Of a stretch of 64,000 nucleotides of DNA, positions 1-11,268 are shown in pieces. Position 1 is the stretch's first letter. Each line of letters starts with the position of its first letter. Position numbers and translations under genes: made by a program. Source of the stretch: Bacillota bacterium (GTDB taxonomy: Bacteria > Bacillota > DTU030 > DUMP01); NCBI GenBank assembly GCA_030154105.1, contig JASKKP010000006.1, positions 1-64,000 of the forward strand, in the 5' to 3' direction. The notes under the pieces are model-generated. The model was not told the DNA's origin, searched no databases, and saw only the letters and a program-made list of their open reading frames with translations.

Positions 1-29
1 TAAAGAAGGCAAGGTAGGTCTAGAGGAAG

Positions 30-50
30 GGGCAAGGCCCTAGCTTGCCC
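30..50 (+). other. Hairpin upstream of tsf
   Basis: A 7-bp inverted repeat, GGGCAAG and CTTGCCC, encloses a 7-nt loop just before the tsf ribosome-binding site. No strong T run follows, so it is more likely an intercistronic stem or weak attenuator than a full terminator. The window opens on TAA, which could be the stop of an upstream gene such as rpsB, the usual partner of tsf, but this cannot be proved from here. Confidence 0.4.
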
Positions 51-82
51 TTACCTGTTCTGATGTTAGGGAGGTAAGAATA

Positions 83-682
83 GTGGTAATTACGGCTGAA
101 CTGGTGAAAGCGCTTCGAGAGAAAACCGGCGCCGGCATGATGGACTGCAAGCGTGCCCTACAGGAAACGGACGGCGATATGGAAAAGGCTATCGAGTATT
201 TGCGGGAAAAAGGCCTGGCCGCGGCGGCCAAGCGGGCAGGGCGGACGGCGGCCGAAGGCGTCATCGAGGCCTACATCCACCTCGGGGGTAAGCTGGGCGT
301 TCTCGTGGAAGTAAACTGCGAAACAGACTTCGTTGCCCGCACACCGGAGTTTCGAGAGTTTGCCCGCGACATAGCCATGCAGGTGGCGGCAGCCAACCCG
401 CAGTACTTGACGCGTGAAGATGTACCGGCCGAGGTACTGAACAAAGAAAGAGAAATCTTGCGCGCGCAGGCCCTCAATGAGGGTAAGCCGGAAAAGGTTG
501 TAGACCGGATCGTTGAAGGCCGGCTGGAGAAGTTTTACAGCGAAAACTGCCTCCTTGAACAGCCCTTCATCAAGGACCCGGACAAGAAGGTGCGCGATTT
601 ACTGGCGGAAAAGATTGCCCGGATCGGGGAGAACATTGTAATCCGCCGTTTCGTACGCTTCCAACTAGGCGAAACCCAATAG
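83..682 (+). CDS. tsf: Translation elongation factor Ts
   Basis: EF-Ts, the guanine-nucleotide exchange factor that recycles EF-Tu. The N-terminal UBA-like segment carries the family signature [16 protein letters not shown] (about residues 10-25), followed by the core motif [16 protein letters not shown] (about 76-91). At 199 residues this is the short form, as in thermophiles and many Gram-positives, rather than the roughly 280-residue enterobacterial form. The GTG start is preceded by GGGAGGTAAG at proper spacing. It is the first complete gene of a conserved tsf-pyrH-frr-uppS-cdsA-dxr cluster; the usual upstream neighbour rpsB lies outside the window. Confidence 0.97.
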   Translation: MVITAELVKALREKTGAGMMDCKRALQETDGDMEKAIEYLREKGLAAAAKRAGRTAAEGVIEAYIHLGGKLGVLVEVNCETDFVARTPEFREFARDIAMQVAAANPQYLTREDVPAEVLNKEREILRAQALNEGKPEKVVDRIVEGRLEKFYSENCLLEQPFIKDPDKKVRDLLAEKIARIGENIVIRRFVRFQLGETQ

Positions 683-710
683 TAGCCCTCGCGAGCCTTG
701 TGCCATCTAG

Positions 711-2009
<1,299 letters not shown>

Positions 2010-2013
<4 letters not shown>

Positions 2014-2246
2014 ATCCGAGTTCGCAGCCCGTCCCGGACGTTCTGGCTCTGCCGCTTGCCGAAGCTACGCAAAAGCTTGTTCAAGCAGGCTTGGAAGTGG
2101 TCGAGGTGCAGGAGACGCGAGGCCCAAAGGCAAAAGAAGATGAAGGCCTAGAGCTGCGCGTCGCCCGTATACTGGTAACCGGGGCGAAAGCTCAGCTTGT
2201 TGTTGTAAGGACTCGGCCTGAACCAGTACGGCGGGGAGCCCCCTAA
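2010..2246 (+). CDS. Small cytosolic single-PASTA-like protein
   Basis: A 78-residue protein starting with ATG that overlaps the frr stop by four bases (ATGA). It begins [20 protein letters not shown] (about residues 8-27), which matches the opening of a PASTA domain (vPdv.g.s..eA...L..aGL), and ends in a beta-like segment [23 protein letters not shown] domains are normally repeated extracellular muropeptide-binding modules of Ser/Thr kinases or penicillin-binding proteins. Here there is no signal peptide or membrane segment, so it would be a free-standing cytosolic copy. Function unknown. It sits directly before uppS, a cell-wall lipid carrier gene. The PASTA assignment is by eye only. Confidence 0.75.
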
Positions 2247-2263
2247 GGAAGGGGGCGTTTGGC

Positions 2264-3034
2264 TTGCAGGGAGTGAACAGCTTGAAGCAGGGCGAGCGAC
2301 AAGAAATGGTTGTTCAGGAAGCAGGGCCTAGGCCGGAGCATGTCGCCATTATCATGGATGGCAACGGCCGCTGGGCTCAGGCGCGTGGTCTGCCCCGTAT
2401 TATGGGACACCGCGCCGGCATGGAGGCCGTGCGGCGGGTGGTTCAGTCTGCACCCGGCTTAGGTATTAAGTACCTTACCCTCTTTGCGTTTTCTACCGAA
2501 AACTGGCGGCGACCACGTCTGGAAGTGGAAGGCCTCTTCGCCCTTCTCCGGGAGTACGTAGAAAAGGAGACGAGCGATCTGAAGGCCCAGGGGGTACGGG
2601 TGCGCTTTTTGGGGGAACGGGAGAACCTGCCGCAGGCGGCGAAAAAGGTGATTGAACGCTGCGAAGCGGAAACGGCCGGCTGTACCCGGCTCATGCTGAA
2701 CATCGCGCTCAATTACGGTGGGCGAGCAGAAATTGTGCGGGCGGCCAGGGCCCTCGCCTCCCGCGCAGCTGCCGGCCAGCTTGAGCCTGACGCCATTACC
2801 GCCGAGGTCCTGGCAGCGGAACTTTATACACGGGGTATGCCGGATCCAGATCTCCTTATTCGTACCAGCGGCGAAATGCGCCTGAGCAATTTCCTGCTCT
2901 GGCAGCTTGCCTATACAGAGCTGTATTTTACCGACGTGTTGTGGCCCGATTTTACCCAAGACGACTTGGCCCAGGCACTGGCTGCGTACCGGAAGCGGGA
3001 GCGCCGCTTTGGCGGCATACAAAATAGAGGGTGA
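2264..3034 (+). CDS. uppS: Isoprenyl transferase (undecaprenyl diphosphate synthase)
   Basis: Cis-prenyltransferase that makes undecaprenyl diphosphate, the lipid carrier for peptidoglycan. Signature motifs are HVAIIMDGNGRWAQARG (catalytic Asp and the diphosphate-binding loop, about residues 26-42), FSTENWRRP (about 73-81) and the C-terminal RTSGEMRLSNFLLWQ plus ELYFTDVLWPDF. Length 256 is normal. Start choice is uncertain: TTG 2264, GTG 2273, TTG 2282 and ATG 2306 are in frame, and the conserved core begins near residue 24, so the N-terminal 10-15 residues may be overcalled. cdsA follows within 10 bases. Confidence 0.95.
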   Translation: MQGVNSLKQGERQEMVVQEAGPRPEHVAIIMDGNGRWAQARGLPRIMGHRAGMEAVRRVVQSAPGLGIKYLTLFAFSTENWRRPRLEVEGLFALLREYVEKETSDLKAQGVRVRFLGERENLPQAAKKVIERCEAETAGCTRLMLNIALNYGGRAEIVRAARALASRAAAGQLEPDAITAEVLAAELYTRGMPDPDLLIRTSGEMRLSNFLLWQLAYTELYFTDVLWPDFTQDDLAQALAAYRKRERRFGGIQNRG

Positions 3035-3040
3035 GAATTG

Positions 3041-3814
3041 GTGCTGGCTCGCATCCTAACGGCTGTCTTGGGGGTTCCCGCAATCATCATCTTTATTAAG
3101 GCGGGTGGGGTGGCGTTTTTCTTCCTGGTTCTGGTTGTTTCTCTACTGGGGCTGTGGGAGTACTATCGCCTCACACATGCTCCTCAAGGACTTAGGATCT
3201 GGGGCTACGTGGCAGGAGCTCTCCTGCTCTTTGAGGTGTGGCGGGAAGCAGGCTACTTCGCCGACGGGACCGCATTTTTGCTCTTAGCTCTTCTTATTAT
3301 GATATTGGGGGCATTTCCCCGCTTCACTTTTGAACAGGCAGGTTCAGCTCTCCTAGGGGTGCTCTACATCCCTTTCCTTTTTAGCTACATGTTGAAGCTG
3401 TATGCGCTTTCAGGGGGGGAAGAGTATACCCTTTTGACTTTTATTCTGACCTGGGTTTCCGACAGCTTGGCCTTTCTCGTCGGCACGCGTTGGGGTAAGC
3501 ACCAGCTGGCCCTTAGGCTAAGTCCTAAGAAAACCTGGGAGGGGGCAGTCGCCGGCTGGTTCGGGTGTCTCCTGGTTATGCTTTTCGTACATACCTGGTT
3601 CGGGTTGAGCATGTGGCAGGCTTTGGCTTTAGGCACCTTTGTGGGCTTAGCAGCAGAGGTTGGCGATTTGGTAGAGTCTGCGCTAAAGCGTCAGGCACAG
3701 GTCAAGGACTCCGGAAATATTCTGCCTGGGCATGGCGGTATCCTGGACCGTTTTGATGCTCTTCTGTTCGTAGCCCCGGTTATGTACGCTGCCCGGTTCT
3801 GGCTTTGGCACTAG
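3041..3814 (+). CDS. cdsA: Phosphatidate cytidylyltransferase
   Basis: Integral membrane enzyme that converts phosphatidate and CTP to CDP-diacylglycerol, the precursor of phosphatidylglycerol and other phospholipids. Several hydrophobic segments run through the protein. The CDS signature is clear near the C-terminus: SALKRQAQVKDSGNILPGHG followed by GILDRFDAL. GTG at 3041 has better spacing from AGAGGGTGAG than the adjacent TTG 3038. It lies in the usual position between uppS and dxr; PgsA, which uses its product, is encoded at 41085. Confidence 0.95.
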   Translation: MLARILTAVLGVPAIIIFIKAGGVAFFFLVLVVSLLGLWEYYRLTHAPQGLRIWGYVAGALLLFEVWREAGYFADGTAFLLLALLIMILGAFPRFTFEQAGSALLGVLYIPFLFSYMLKLYALSGGEEYTLLTFILTWVSDSLAFLVGTRWGKHQLALRLSPKKTWEGAVAGWFGCLLVMLFVHTWFGLSMWQALALGTFVGLAAEVGDLVESALKRQAQVKDSGNILPGHGGILDRFDALLFVAPVMYAARFWLWH

Positions 3815-3830
3815 GCAAGGAGTGGTGGGC

Positions 3831-4868
3831 ATGAACCGCACCAATAAGCTGGTTTTGGCGGCCGTGGGATTTCTCTTAGTCCTCTACCTCGGGCTGCGTT
3901 ACCTCTTGCCGCTGGTTCTGCCGTTTGTCTTGGGGGCGTTTCTGGCCGTCGTGCTGGATCCGGCCGTTTCCTTTTTGCAGCGGCGGGTGCGCCTTCCGCG
4001 CGCCTGGGCAGCCGCCATTACCCTACTGGGAGCGATGAGCCTGTTTGGCGGCAGCGCTTTCTACCTAACGCTCCACGTGGCGGCTGACATCGCCGACCTA
4101 AGCCGCCAGCTTCCCGTTTACAGCAGTGGCATGATAAAGACGATCCAGGAGCTGGCCGCTGAGACCCAAGACTTCTACCTGCACCTGCCGGAGCCGCTCC
4201 TTAAAATGGCCGAAGAGGTCGTGCTCTGGCTATACGATCTTGCCGGCGTTGCGCTCAAGAGCCTTTTGGCAGCCTTGAGTTCGGTCCCTGAAATTTTGGT
4301 GGTGTTCATTCTAAGCTGTGTGGCGGCCTACTTCTTAAGCCGCGACAAAGCGGCGCTGTTTAGTTTGACTCTTAAGCTTCTGCCGCCCGGCAGTGAGGAG
4401 CGGCTCAGGACGCTGGAGCGCGAAGTGGTCAACAATTTGGTCGGTTTGTTGTGGGCCGAGCTTCTCCTCGTGGTCATCACTACCCTTACGGCCATATTAG
4501 GACTTTGGTTGCTCGGCATTCGCTATGCCGTTTTCCTTGGGCTTTTGAGCGGCCTGCTTGACGTTCTGCCTGTAGTGGGCCCGACATTGCTTTTCATCCC
4601 TTGGATCGCGGTGGCGTTTGTTACCGGTCAGAAGGTCTTGGCCTTGGGCCTCATTGCCGTATACGTGGCCATGAACATCGTGCGCCAGGTGCTGCAGGGG
4701 AAGGTGATCGGGGAAAAGACGGGCCTACATCCGCTACTGGTTCTGGTGTCCCTATACCTGGGGGTGAAACTGTTCGGGGCCAACGGGCTCATCATCGGAC
4801 CGCTCACGCTCATAGTTTTGAAGGCACTACTTAAGGCCGGGGCCTTTGGGAATTTTATTCAAATGTAG
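3831..4868 (+). CDS. AI-2E family transporter (PerM/YtvI type)
   Basis: Polytopic membrane protein of about 345 residues with roughly seven or eight hydrophobic helices. It carries family features: an N-terminal LPLVLPFVLGAFLAVVLDPA stretch, a central amphipathic region before VPEILVVFILSCVAAYFLSR, and the C-terminal LLDVLPVVGPTLLFIPW motif with KVIGEKTGLHPLLVLVSL. Members include exporters of autoinducer-2, Na+/H+ antiporters and the sporulation protein YtvI; substrate cannot be told from sequence. AAGGAG at 3817 overlaps the upstream GTG at 3822, so ATG 3831 is preferred. Its insertion between cdsA and dxr departs from the most common order. Confidence 0.85.
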   Translation: MNRTNKLVLAAVGFLLVLYLGLRYLLPLVLPFVLGAFLAVVLDPAVSFLQRRVRLPRAWAAAITLLGAMSLFGGSAFYLTLHVAADIADLSRQLPVYSSGMIKTIQELAAETQDFYLHLPEPLLKMAEEVVLWLYDLAGVALKSLLAALSSVPEILVVFILSCVAAYFLSRDKAALFSLTLKLLPPGSEERLRTLEREVVNNLVGLLWAELLLVVITTLTAILGLWLLGIRYAVFLGLLSGLLDVLPVVGPTLLFIPWIAVAFVTGQKVLALGLIAVYVAMNIVRQVLQGKVIGEKTGLHPLLVLVSLYLGVKLFGANGLIIGPLTLIVLKALLKAGAFGNFIQM

Positions 4869-4878
4869 GTGAGGTACC

Positions 4879-6039
4879 GTGCGCAAAGTTGCTGTCCTGG
4901 GTTCCACGGGTTCCATCGGACGCCAAGCCTTGGAAGTGGCGGCCGCCTTGTCCGATGAGATTCAGATAACGGCGCTGGCGGCCGGGAGTAATGTGGAACT
5001 TCTGGCCGAACAGGTGCGCCGCTTTCATCCTCCGCTGGTGGCGGTGGCGGCCAAAGAGCGCTGGCGCGAGCTGAAAGAGCTTCTCGCTGGAGAGAAGGTA
5101 ACGATACTGGCCGGCGAGGAGGGTGTGCTGGCGGTGGCCGAAAGCGAAGGCGACCTGGTCCTGGCGGCCATTGTGGGCATTGCCGGCCTTAAACCCACCC
5201 TCGCCGCGGTACGCCGAGGTAAAGACATCGCCCTCGCCAATAAAGAAGCCTTGGTTACAGCCGGGCACCTCGTGCAGGCGGAGTCTCGGCGCCGGGGGGT
5301 CAAGATTATCCCGGTGGACAGCGAGCATTCGGCGATTTTCCAGTCCCTCCATGCCGGTAGGCCTGCGGAGGTCAAACGCCTACTCCTCACGGCTTCCGGT
5401 GGACCCTTCCGCACTTGGCCGAAAGAGGCACTTCAACACGTGACGGCAGAAGAAGCGCTGCAGCATCCCAACTGGCGTATGGGTGCCAAGATCACCGTGG
5501 ACTCGGCCACGCTGATGAACAAAGGGCTAGAGGTAATCGAGGCCCGCTGGCTCTTTGATGTTAAGCTCGAAAGGATTGAGGTTCTAGTCCACCCCGAGAG
5601 TATAGTGCACTCGCTGGTGGAGTTTGTGGATGGAGCAGTGGTGGCCCAATTGGGGCTCCCGGACATGCGCCTACCCATCCAGTATGCCCTGACTTACCCC
5701 AGGCGATTGCCGGCTCCGTGGCCGCGGCTCGACCTCATTGGGCGCACGCTTACCTTCGCGGCGCCGGACACCGACCGTTTCCCCTGCCTGGCGCTGGCTC
5801 GAGCTGCGGCGGAAGAAGGGGGTACCTGTCCTACGGTGCTCAACGGGGCCAACGAGGTGGCAGTAGGGGAGTTCCTGAAGGGCCGGCTGAGCTTCCTGGG
5901 GATACCGGCGCTCGTGGAGCGGGTGCTGGTTAGCCACACGCCGGTACCCGATCCCGATCTCGAAGCGGTCCTGGCGGCCGATGCTTGGGCCCGGGCGAAG
6001 GCCCGGGCGCTTATCCGGGAAGGAGTGGTAGGTGCGTGA
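4879..6039 (+). CDS. dxr: 1-deoxy-D-xylulose-5-phosphate reductoisomerase
   Basis: Second enzyme of the MEP isoprenoid pathway: converts DXP to 2-C-methyl-D-erythritol 4-phosphate with NADPH and a divalent metal. The NADPH-binding GSTGSIGRQALEVA lies at the N-terminus (about residues 8-21). Metal and substrate motifs follow: IPVDSEHSAIFQSL (about 142-155), ASGGPFR, HPESIVHSLVEF (about 239-250) and NGANEVAVGEFL. Length 386 is typical. The GTG start is preceded by GTGAGGT. The stop overlaps the rseP start (GTGA). ispG, another MEP gene, lies two genes downstream. Confidence 0.97.
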   Translation: MRKVAVLGSTGSIGRQALEVAAALSDEIQITALAAGSNVELLAEQVRRFHPPLVAVAAKERWRELKELLAGEKVTILAGEEGVLAVAESEGDLVLAAIVGIAGLKPTLAAVRRGKDIALANKEALVTAGHLVQAESRRRGVKIIPVDSEHSAIFQSLHAGRPAEVKRLLLTASGGPFRTWPKEALQHVTAEEALQHPNWRMGAKITVDSATLMNKGLEVIEARWLFDVKLERIEVLVHPESIVHSLVEFVDGAVVAQLGLPDMRLPIQYALTYPRRLPAPWPRLDLIGRTLTFAAPDTDRFPCLALARAAAEEGGTCPTVLNGANEVAVGEFLKGRLSFLGIPALVERVLVSHTPVPDPDLEAVLAADAWARAKARALIREGVVGA

Positions 6040-7049
6040 CCACGGCCCTGGCCTTCGTTTTCGTCTTTGGCCTCCTCACTATTTTTCACGAACTAGGGCA
6101 TTTCCTCATGGCCAAGCGGTTGGGGATTCTGGTGGAGGAATTTGGCGTCGGTTTTGGCCCGCAGCTTCTCAGCCGGCGCTGGGGTGAAACTCGCTACTCT
6201 TTGCGCCTTTTCCCTCTGGGAGGGTTTGTGCGCATGCTTGGCGAAGAAGAAGAGGCGGTCCCTTCAGAGCGCTCTTTTCGCTGCCAGCCGGTGCGGAACC
6301 GGCTGCTGGTGATCGGCGCCGGGCCGCTCATGAACTTCGTCTTAGCCGTCCTATTGTTTGCGGTTATCTTTTTCGTAGTCGGCGTGCCAGCCAAGGAGGC
6401 CAAGATCGGAGGCGTTATCCCGGGTGGGCCTGCCGCTCAGGCCGGGCTCAAAGCGGGTGATAAGATCATAAGCATCGACGGCCGGCCGGTGCACAGTTGG
6501 GAGGAGGTAGTGGCCCTGGTGTCGCGGCGCGCCGGGCAGGAGACGGTAATCCGGGTTGAGAGAGGGAAAAGCACGCTCACCTTCCACCTGGTCCCTCGCG
6601 CGGCGGATGCCAGCGGGCGCGGCGTAATCGGCATTCAAAGGGTGATGCGACGCCATAACCCCTTTATCTCCCTTTATTGGGGGGTGCGCCAAACGCTCGG
6701 TACAACCGTATTTATCTTGGTGCGGCTGGGGCAGATGATCATGCAACAGGCTCCGGCCGACGTGGCCGGTCCCTTGGGCATTGTCCAGGCGGTGGGCGAA
6801 GTGGCCCGTACCGGCTTTCTAAACCTGCTGTCGCTGGCTGCTCTGCTCAGCATTAACCTGGGTCTTTTTAACCTCTTCCCCATTCCCCTCCTCGACGGTG
6901 GACAACTGGTTGTGATCGGCTGGGAAGGGCTGCGGGGCGAGCCGCTGGGACCGGAGCGCGAGGGCTTTCTCAAGCTCATCGGCGTGATTCTGCTTCTGGC
7001 CATCTTGGCGCTGGCCACATACCAGGATCTCCTGCGCCTGGGGGTGTAA
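6036..7049 (+). CDS. rseP: Site-2 intramembrane zinc metalloprotease RseP
   Basis: Membrane-embedded site-2 protease (RasP/YluC in Bacillus), which cleaves anti-sigma factors and signal-peptide remnants within the bilayer. The zinc motif HELGH lies in the first membrane helix ([14 protein letters not shown]). One PDZ domain follows (about residues 108-185, containing [20 protein letters not shown]). The third ligand region [12 protein letters not shown] is in a late membrane segment. Length 337. A longer open frame begins at 5985, but GTG 6036 overlaps the dxr stop as GTGA after AAGGAGTGG and puts the conserved hydrophobic helix at the N-terminus. Confidence 0.95.
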   Translation: MTTALAFVFVFGLLTIFHELGHFLMAKRLGILVEEFGVGFGPQLLSRRWGETRYSLRLFPLGGFVRMLGEEEEAVPSERSFRCQPVRNRLLVIGAGPLMNFVLAVLLFAVIFFVVGVPAKEAKIGGVIPGGPAAQAGLKAGDKIISIDGRPVHSWEEVVALVSRRAGQETVIRVERGKSTLTFHLVPRAADASGRGVIGIQRVMRRHNPFISLYWGVRQTLGTTVFILVRLGQMIMQQAPADVAGPLGIVQAVGEVARTGFLNLLSLAALLSINLGLFNLFPIPLLDGGQLVVIGWEGLRGEPLGPEREGFLKLIGVILLLAILALATYQDLLRLGV

Positions 7050-7051
7050 TT

Positions 7052-8170
7052 GTGCAGAAAAAGCGACGCTACAGCCGGCCTGTGCAGGTGGGATCGGTTA
7101 CAGTCGGTGGCCTGGCACCGGTCAGCGTCCAGTCCATGACGAACACCGACACGCGCGATGTTAAGGCCACCCTGCGCCAGATCGACGCGCTGAGAGAGGC
7201 CGGTTGTGAAATAGTGCGGGTGGCGGTGCCGGATCAGGAAGCAGCCAGCGCGCTCACGGAAATTTGCCGGCGCGCGCGGGTGCCGCTGGTGGCGGATATT
7301 CATTTTGATTATCGCCTGGCCCTGGCCGCCATCCGGGCCGGCGTGGCCGGACTGCGCCTCAACCCGGGCAACATCGGCGGGCCGGAGCGAGTCCGGGCCG
7401 TGGCCAAAGCGGCCAAAGAACGCGGCATTCCGATTCGCATTGGTGTCAATGCCGGTTCATTGGAAAAAGGCATCCGGGAACGGGAAGGCGGGGTGACGCC
7501 GGAGGGCATGGTGGAGAGCGCCCTGAGGCAGGCCGCACTCCTCGAAGAAGAAGGTCACTCGGCCATAGTTCTTTCGCTTAAAGCTTCCGACGTGCCCCTT
7601 ACCATCCGGGCTTACGAGTTGGCCGCAGCCCGCTGTGATTACCCATTGCATCTGGGGATCACGGAAGCCGGTACGCCCTGGCGTGGGACCATCCGCTCGG
7701 CGGTTGGAATAGGGGCACTTCTTGCCCAAGGCATCGGGGATACCATTCGCGTCTCCCTTACGGGCGATCCGGTACAAGAGGTTCACGTGGGTTATGAGAT
7801 CCTTAAGGCGCTCAACCTCCGCCAGCGCGGACCGGTGCTTATCTCTTGCCCTACGTGTGGCCGCTGCCAGATCGATCTTATCCGCCTGGCTGAGGAAGTG
7901 GAAAAGGCCTTGGCCGCGCTTAAGCTGCCTTTAAAGATCGCGGTTATGGGGTGCGCCGTCAACGGTCCCGGTGAAGCCGCTGACGCGGACTTCGGCATTG
8001 CCGGTGGGCGCGGCGGCGGGCTCATCTTTCGCCACGGCCGAATCGTAAAAAGGGTTCCCGAAACCGAACTGGTCCCGGCGCTTCTCAGCGAGATCAAGGC
8101 GGCTCATCCGGAAGCCTTCGCGGCGGAAAGCGACCAGGCGGGGCCGGACCCGGGCCTTGGGGGAAATTAG
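7052..8170 (+). CDS. ispG: 4-hydroxy-3-methylbut-2-en-1-yl diphosphate synthase
   Basis: Iron-sulfur enzyme (GcpE) of the MEP pathway that reductively converts MEcPP to HMBPP using a [4Fe-4S] cluster and an external electron donor. The TIM-barrel half starts with [14 protein letters not shown]-like sequence ([15 protein letters not shown]). The cluster-binding half has [12 protein letters not shown] (about residues 264-275) and [20 protein letters not shown] (about 306-325), supplying the three conserved Cys and the Glu. Length 372 is typical of the bacterial type. It starts two bases after the rseP stop. Confidence 0.97.
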   Translation: MQKKRRYSRPVQVGSVTVGGLAPVSVQSMTNTDTRDVKATLRQIDALREAGCEIVRVAVPDQEAASALTEICRRARVPLVADIHFDYRLALAAIRAGVAGLRLNPGNIGGPERVRAVAKAAKERGIPIRIGVNAGSLEKGIREREGGVTPEGMVESALRQAALLEEEGHSAIVLSLKASDVPLTIRAYELAAARCDYPLHLGITEAGTPWRGTIRSAVGIGALLAQGIGDTIRVSLTGDPVQEVHVGYEILKALNLRQRGPVLISCPTCGRCQIDLIRLAEEVEKALAALKLPLKIAVMGCAVNGPGEAADADFGIAGGRGGGLIFRHGRIVKRVPETELVPALLSEIKAAHPEAFAAESDQAGPDPGLGGN

Positions 8171-8192
8171 ACGAAGTGAGGAGGATGCCAGC

Positions 8193-9959
8193 GTGCGGAT
8201 GTCGAGATTATTTGCGCCTACTCTGCGCGAGGTTCCGGCCGAGGCTGAGGTGATCAGCCACCAGTATCTCCTTAGGGCCGGTTACATCAGAAAAACGGCG
8301 GCGGGAATTTACTCTTACCTGCCTTTGGGCTGGCGGGTGCTCAGAAAAATCGAGCAAGTCGTGCGCGAGGAAATGGACCGTGCCGGGGGGCAGGAAGTCC
8401 TCCTGCCGGCGCTGCAGCCGGCAGAGATTTGGCAGGAGTCCGGGCGTTGGGATGTCTACGGCAAGGAGCTCTTCCGGCTGAAGGACCGGCACGAGCGCGA
8501 TTTTTGCCTGGGCCCCACGCACGAAGAGATCATCACCGACCTGGTGCGGCGGGAGATCAGCTCCTACCGCGACCTGCCCAAACGGCTCTATCAGATCCAG
8601 ACCAAGGCGCGCGATGAAATTCGGCCGCGCCTGGGCCTTATCCGCTGCCGGGAGTTCATCATGAAGGACCTTTATAGTTTCGATCGGGACCAGGCCGGCT
8701 TAGAAGAGAGCTATCAGGCCATGTACCGGGCTTACGAACGCATTTTCCGGCGCCTGGGACTTAGGTTTAAAGTGGTAGAGGCGGACACCGGGGCCATCGG
8801 CGGCAAGGATTCGCACGAGTTTATGGTGCTGGCCGATACCGGCGAAGGGGTTATCGTCTACTGCGAAGCCTGCGACTACGCGGCCAACGTGGAACGTGCG
8901 GCAGCAGGAGAGGTAGCGTCCGACTTTCAGGAACCGGCCGAGGAGATGCAGGCCGTTCCCACGCCCGGCCGGCACAGCGTAGAGGAGGTAACCGCCTACC
9001 TGGGCGTTACGGCAAAGCGTCTGGTCAAGACTTTAATTTATCGCGCTGTTTACCGCGACCGCGAAGAGCCCGTAGCTGTCTTGGTGCGGGGCGACCGCGA
9101 CGTTAACGAGACTAAGCTTAAAAACGCCCTCGACGCCCTCTTCGTCGAGCTTGCCGATGCAGGCCTTGTGGAAAGGGTTACGGGAGCACCGGTGGGGTTT
9201 GCCGGCCCGGTGGGCCTCAGAGGCGTACGCATCCTGGCCGACCTCGAGGTGCCCCGGGTGGTCAATGCCGTGGTGGGCGGCAACAAAGCCGACCTTCACC
9301 TGGTAAACGTCAATTACGGGCGCGACTATCAGGCCGAGGCGGTACTGGATCTGCGCAATGCGGCCGCGGGGGACCCATGCCCTCGCTGCGGGGCGCCGCT
9401 CAAACTCACCCGCGGCATTGAGGTAGGACATATCTTCAAACTCGGCACCAAGTACAGCGAAGCGCTGGGCGCCACGTACCTGGGCGAGGACGGGCAGGAA
9501 CACTACATTGTCATGGGCTCTTACGGCATTGGGATTCCGCGGACCATGGCGGCCGCGGTGGAGCAGAACCACGACGCCGACGGCATCATTTGGCCCTTTC
9601 CGATAGCGCCGTACCACGTTATCATCGTGCCGGTAAACTACGACGTCCCGGAGCAGCAGGATTTGGCCGAGTCCCTCTACCGGGAACTTACGGCGGCGGG
9701 AGTAGAAACAATCATTGACGACCGCGACGAGCGTGCCGGAGTGAAATTTAAAGATGCCGACCTTATGGGTTTCCCGCTCCGTATCACCGTGGGGCCGCGG
9801 GCCTTGAAGGAGGGTAAAGTGGAACTCCGGCGCCGTGCCGACGGCTCTGTGCTGCTGCTGGAGCGAGCGGAAGTGGTGGCGCGGGTGAAATCTGAAATTG
9901 CGGCCGGGTACCCGGAGGTGGAGGACGAAAATACCGGGGCGGACGTTGGGGTAAGGTAA
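8193..9959 (+). CDS. proS: Prolyl-tRNA synthetase (bacterial type)
   Basis: Class II synthetase charging tRNA-Pro. Motif 2 region is visible in [20 protein letters not shown] and [19 protein letters not shown]. The editing INS domain (YbaK-like), which hydrolyses Ala-tRNA-Pro, occupies about residues 225-390. Motif 3 follows in [20 protein letters not shown], then the anticodon-binding domain ([17 protein letters not shown] onward). An open frame extends upstream to 8157, but GTG 8193 has GAGGAGG eight bases before it and gives the canonical N-terminus [15 protein letters not shown]. 588 residues, normal for this type. Confidence 0.96.
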   Translation: MRMSRLFAPTLREVPAEAEVISHQYLLRAGYIRKTAAGIYSYLPLGWRVLRKIEQVVREEMDRAGGQEVLLPALQPAEIWQESGRWDVYGKELFRLKDRHERDFCLGPTHEEIITDLVRREISSYRDLPKRLYQIQTKARDEIRPRLGLIRCREFIMKDLYSFDRDQAGLEESYQAMYRAYERIFRRLGLRFKVVEADTGAIGGKDSHEFMVLADTGEGVIVYCEACDYAANVERAAAGEVASDFQEPAEEMQAVPTPGRHSVEEVTAYLGVTAKRLVKTLIYRAVYRDREEPVAVLVRGDRDVNETKLKNALDALFVELADAGLVERVTGAPVGFAGPVGLRGVRILADLEVPRVVNAVVGGNKADLHLVNVNYGRDYQAEAVLDLRNAAAGDPCPRCGAPLKLTRGIEVGHIFKLGTKYSEALGATYLGEDGQEHYIVMGSYGIGIPRTMAAAVEQNHDADGIIWPFPIAPYHVIIVPVNYDVPEQQDLAESLYRELTAAGVETIIDDRDERAGVKFKDADLMGFPLRITVGPRALKEGKVELRRRADGSVLLLERAEVVARVKSEIAAGYPEVEDENTGADVGVR

Positions 9960-9961
9960 CA

Positions 9962-10609
9962 ATGAGAGTGGCCGCCATTATACCCGCCTACAACGAGGCC
10001 GAACGCATTGGCAAGGTGATAGCCGCCGTGGAAAAGGTGGACGAAGTAGACGAAATCGTCGTGGTGAGCGACGGTTCCACCGACGGCACGGCTGCGGCGG
10101 CGGCGAGTGCCGGAAGCAAAGTGAAAGTGGTAGAGCTCAGTACCAACATGGGCAAAGGCGCCGCTCTCCTCGCCGGAGTGCAGGCCACTACCGCCGACCT
10201 GCTCGTCTTCCTGGACGCCGACCTCCTAGGCCTTCAGCCGCACCACGTGCGCGAGCTGCTTAGGCCGGTGCTCAGCGGAGAAACGGAGATGGCCATGGCC
10301 GTTTTCTCGGGGGGGCGTTTGGCTACCGACCTGGCGCAAAAAATCGCCCCCTTTCTCTCCGGACAGCGCGCGCTTACGCGGCGGCTTTTGGAGCGCATAC
10401 CGGCCCTGAGCGTCAGCCGCTTCGGGGTGGAGGTCGCTCTTACCCAGTACGTACACGAACAGGGTATTGCCGTGCGGCGCGTGCCCTGGCGCGACGTGAC
10501 CCATGTGATGAAGGAGGAAAAACTGGGTTTTACTAAGGGGTTTCAAGCCCGGCTTAAGATGTATTGGGAGATACTGCGTAGCCTTAGACTCCCGCGGGGC
10601 AGGGGATAG
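9962..10609 (+). CDS. Family 2 glycosyltransferase
   Basis: A 215-residue GT-A fold enzyme. The N-terminal nucleotide-binding segment VAAIIPAYNEAERIGKVI and the following VVSDGSTDGT (about residues 36-45) are typical of GT2, as is the DXD-like LVFLDADLLG (about 81-90). The C-terminal half is short and has no clear membrane helix, so it is a soluble or peripheral sugar transferase. Relatives are often called glucosyl-3-phosphoglycerate synthase-like or dolichyl-phosphate mannosyltransferase-like, but the acceptor cannot be deduced. It lies two bases after proS and three before the MgtC gene. Confidence 0.85.
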   Translation: MRVAAIIPAYNEAERIGKVIAAVEKVDEVDEIVVVSDGSTDGTAAAAASAGSKVKVVELSTNMGKGAALLAGVQATTADLLVFLDADLLGLQPHHVRELLRPVLSGETEMAMAVFSGGRLATDLAQKIAPFLSGQRALTRRLLERIPALSVSRFGVEVALTQYVHEQGIAVRRVPWRDVTHVMKEEKLGFTKGFQARLKMYWEILRSLRLPRGRG

Positions 10610-10611
10610 AC

Positions 10612-11268
10612 GTGTCGCTATTCATCAGCGAAAGTCAGTTGCTACTCCGGTTGGGCGCTGCTTTTATCTTGGGCGGTGCGGTAGGTTTAGAACGCGAAAG
10701 CGCCCAGCGACCGGCCGGCTTTCGCACCCACACTCTAGTAAGCGTAGGGGCGGCTTTGGTGATGGTGCTTTCAGAGTCCATCGCCGGCGCCGATCCGGCG
10801 CGTCTAGCGGCGCAGGTGGTGAGCGGGATCGGTTTTCTCGGCGCCGGCACTATCCTGCGCGAGGGCCCGACGGTTCGCGGCCTTACCACTGCCGCCAGCC
10901 TGTGGGTTGTGGCGGCCATTGGGCTCGCCTGCGGGGCCGGCTTTTTTGAGGGAGCAGGCCTGGCGGCCGCTTTGGTAATGATCGCGCTGGTGCCCCTAGT
11001 ACGGCTTGAACGGTGGGTGGGCGGCAAACGCGAACGAAAGGTACTGGAACTGGATATTGAGGATCGCCCCGGGCAGCTCGGGCGTATAGGCCAAGTGCTC
11101 GGCAGGCTGGGGGTCAGCATCAAGGGTATACAAATGGAGGAAGCGACGGCGCGAGGGCGCCTTAACGTGGCGCTCACTGTCCGGTTTCCGCCGGGCATCA
11201 GCGTAGAAGCGGCCGTAGCTGAACTATCCGAGGTCGAAGGAGTACATGCGGTGATGGTCGATGAGTGA
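10612..11268 (+). CDS. MgtC/SapB family membrane protein with C-terminal ACT-like domain
   Basis: The first 130 residues hold about four or five membrane helices with the MgtC hallmarks GGAVGLERESAQRPAGFRTH and GIGFLGAGTILREGPTVRGL followed by TTAASLWVVAAIGLACG. The last 75 residues (from about 140, starting LELDIEDRPGQLGRIGQVL) look like a small ACT-type ligand-binding domain. MgtC proteins act in low-Mg2+ adaptation and modulate membrane ATPases; a transport role is unproven. GTG start; the 3' end overlaps polC by eight bases. Confidence 0.85.
   Translation: MSLFISESQLLLRLGAAFILGGAVGLERESAQRPAGFRTHTLVSVGAALVMVLSESIAGADPARLAAQVVSGIGFLGAGTILREGPTVRGLTTAASLWVVAAIGLACGAGFFEGAGLAAALVMIALVPLVRLERWVGGKRERKVLELDIEDRPGQLGRIGQVLGRLGVSIKGIQMEEATARGRLNVALTVRFPPGISVEAAVAELSEVEGVHAVMVDE

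Noticed and set aside
9033-9962. 309-codon open frame on the minus strand opposite proS.
   Set aside because: It is the mirror of a well-supported proS gene, shows no family motif, and has arginine/histidine-rich composition typical of antisense frames in GC-rich genes.
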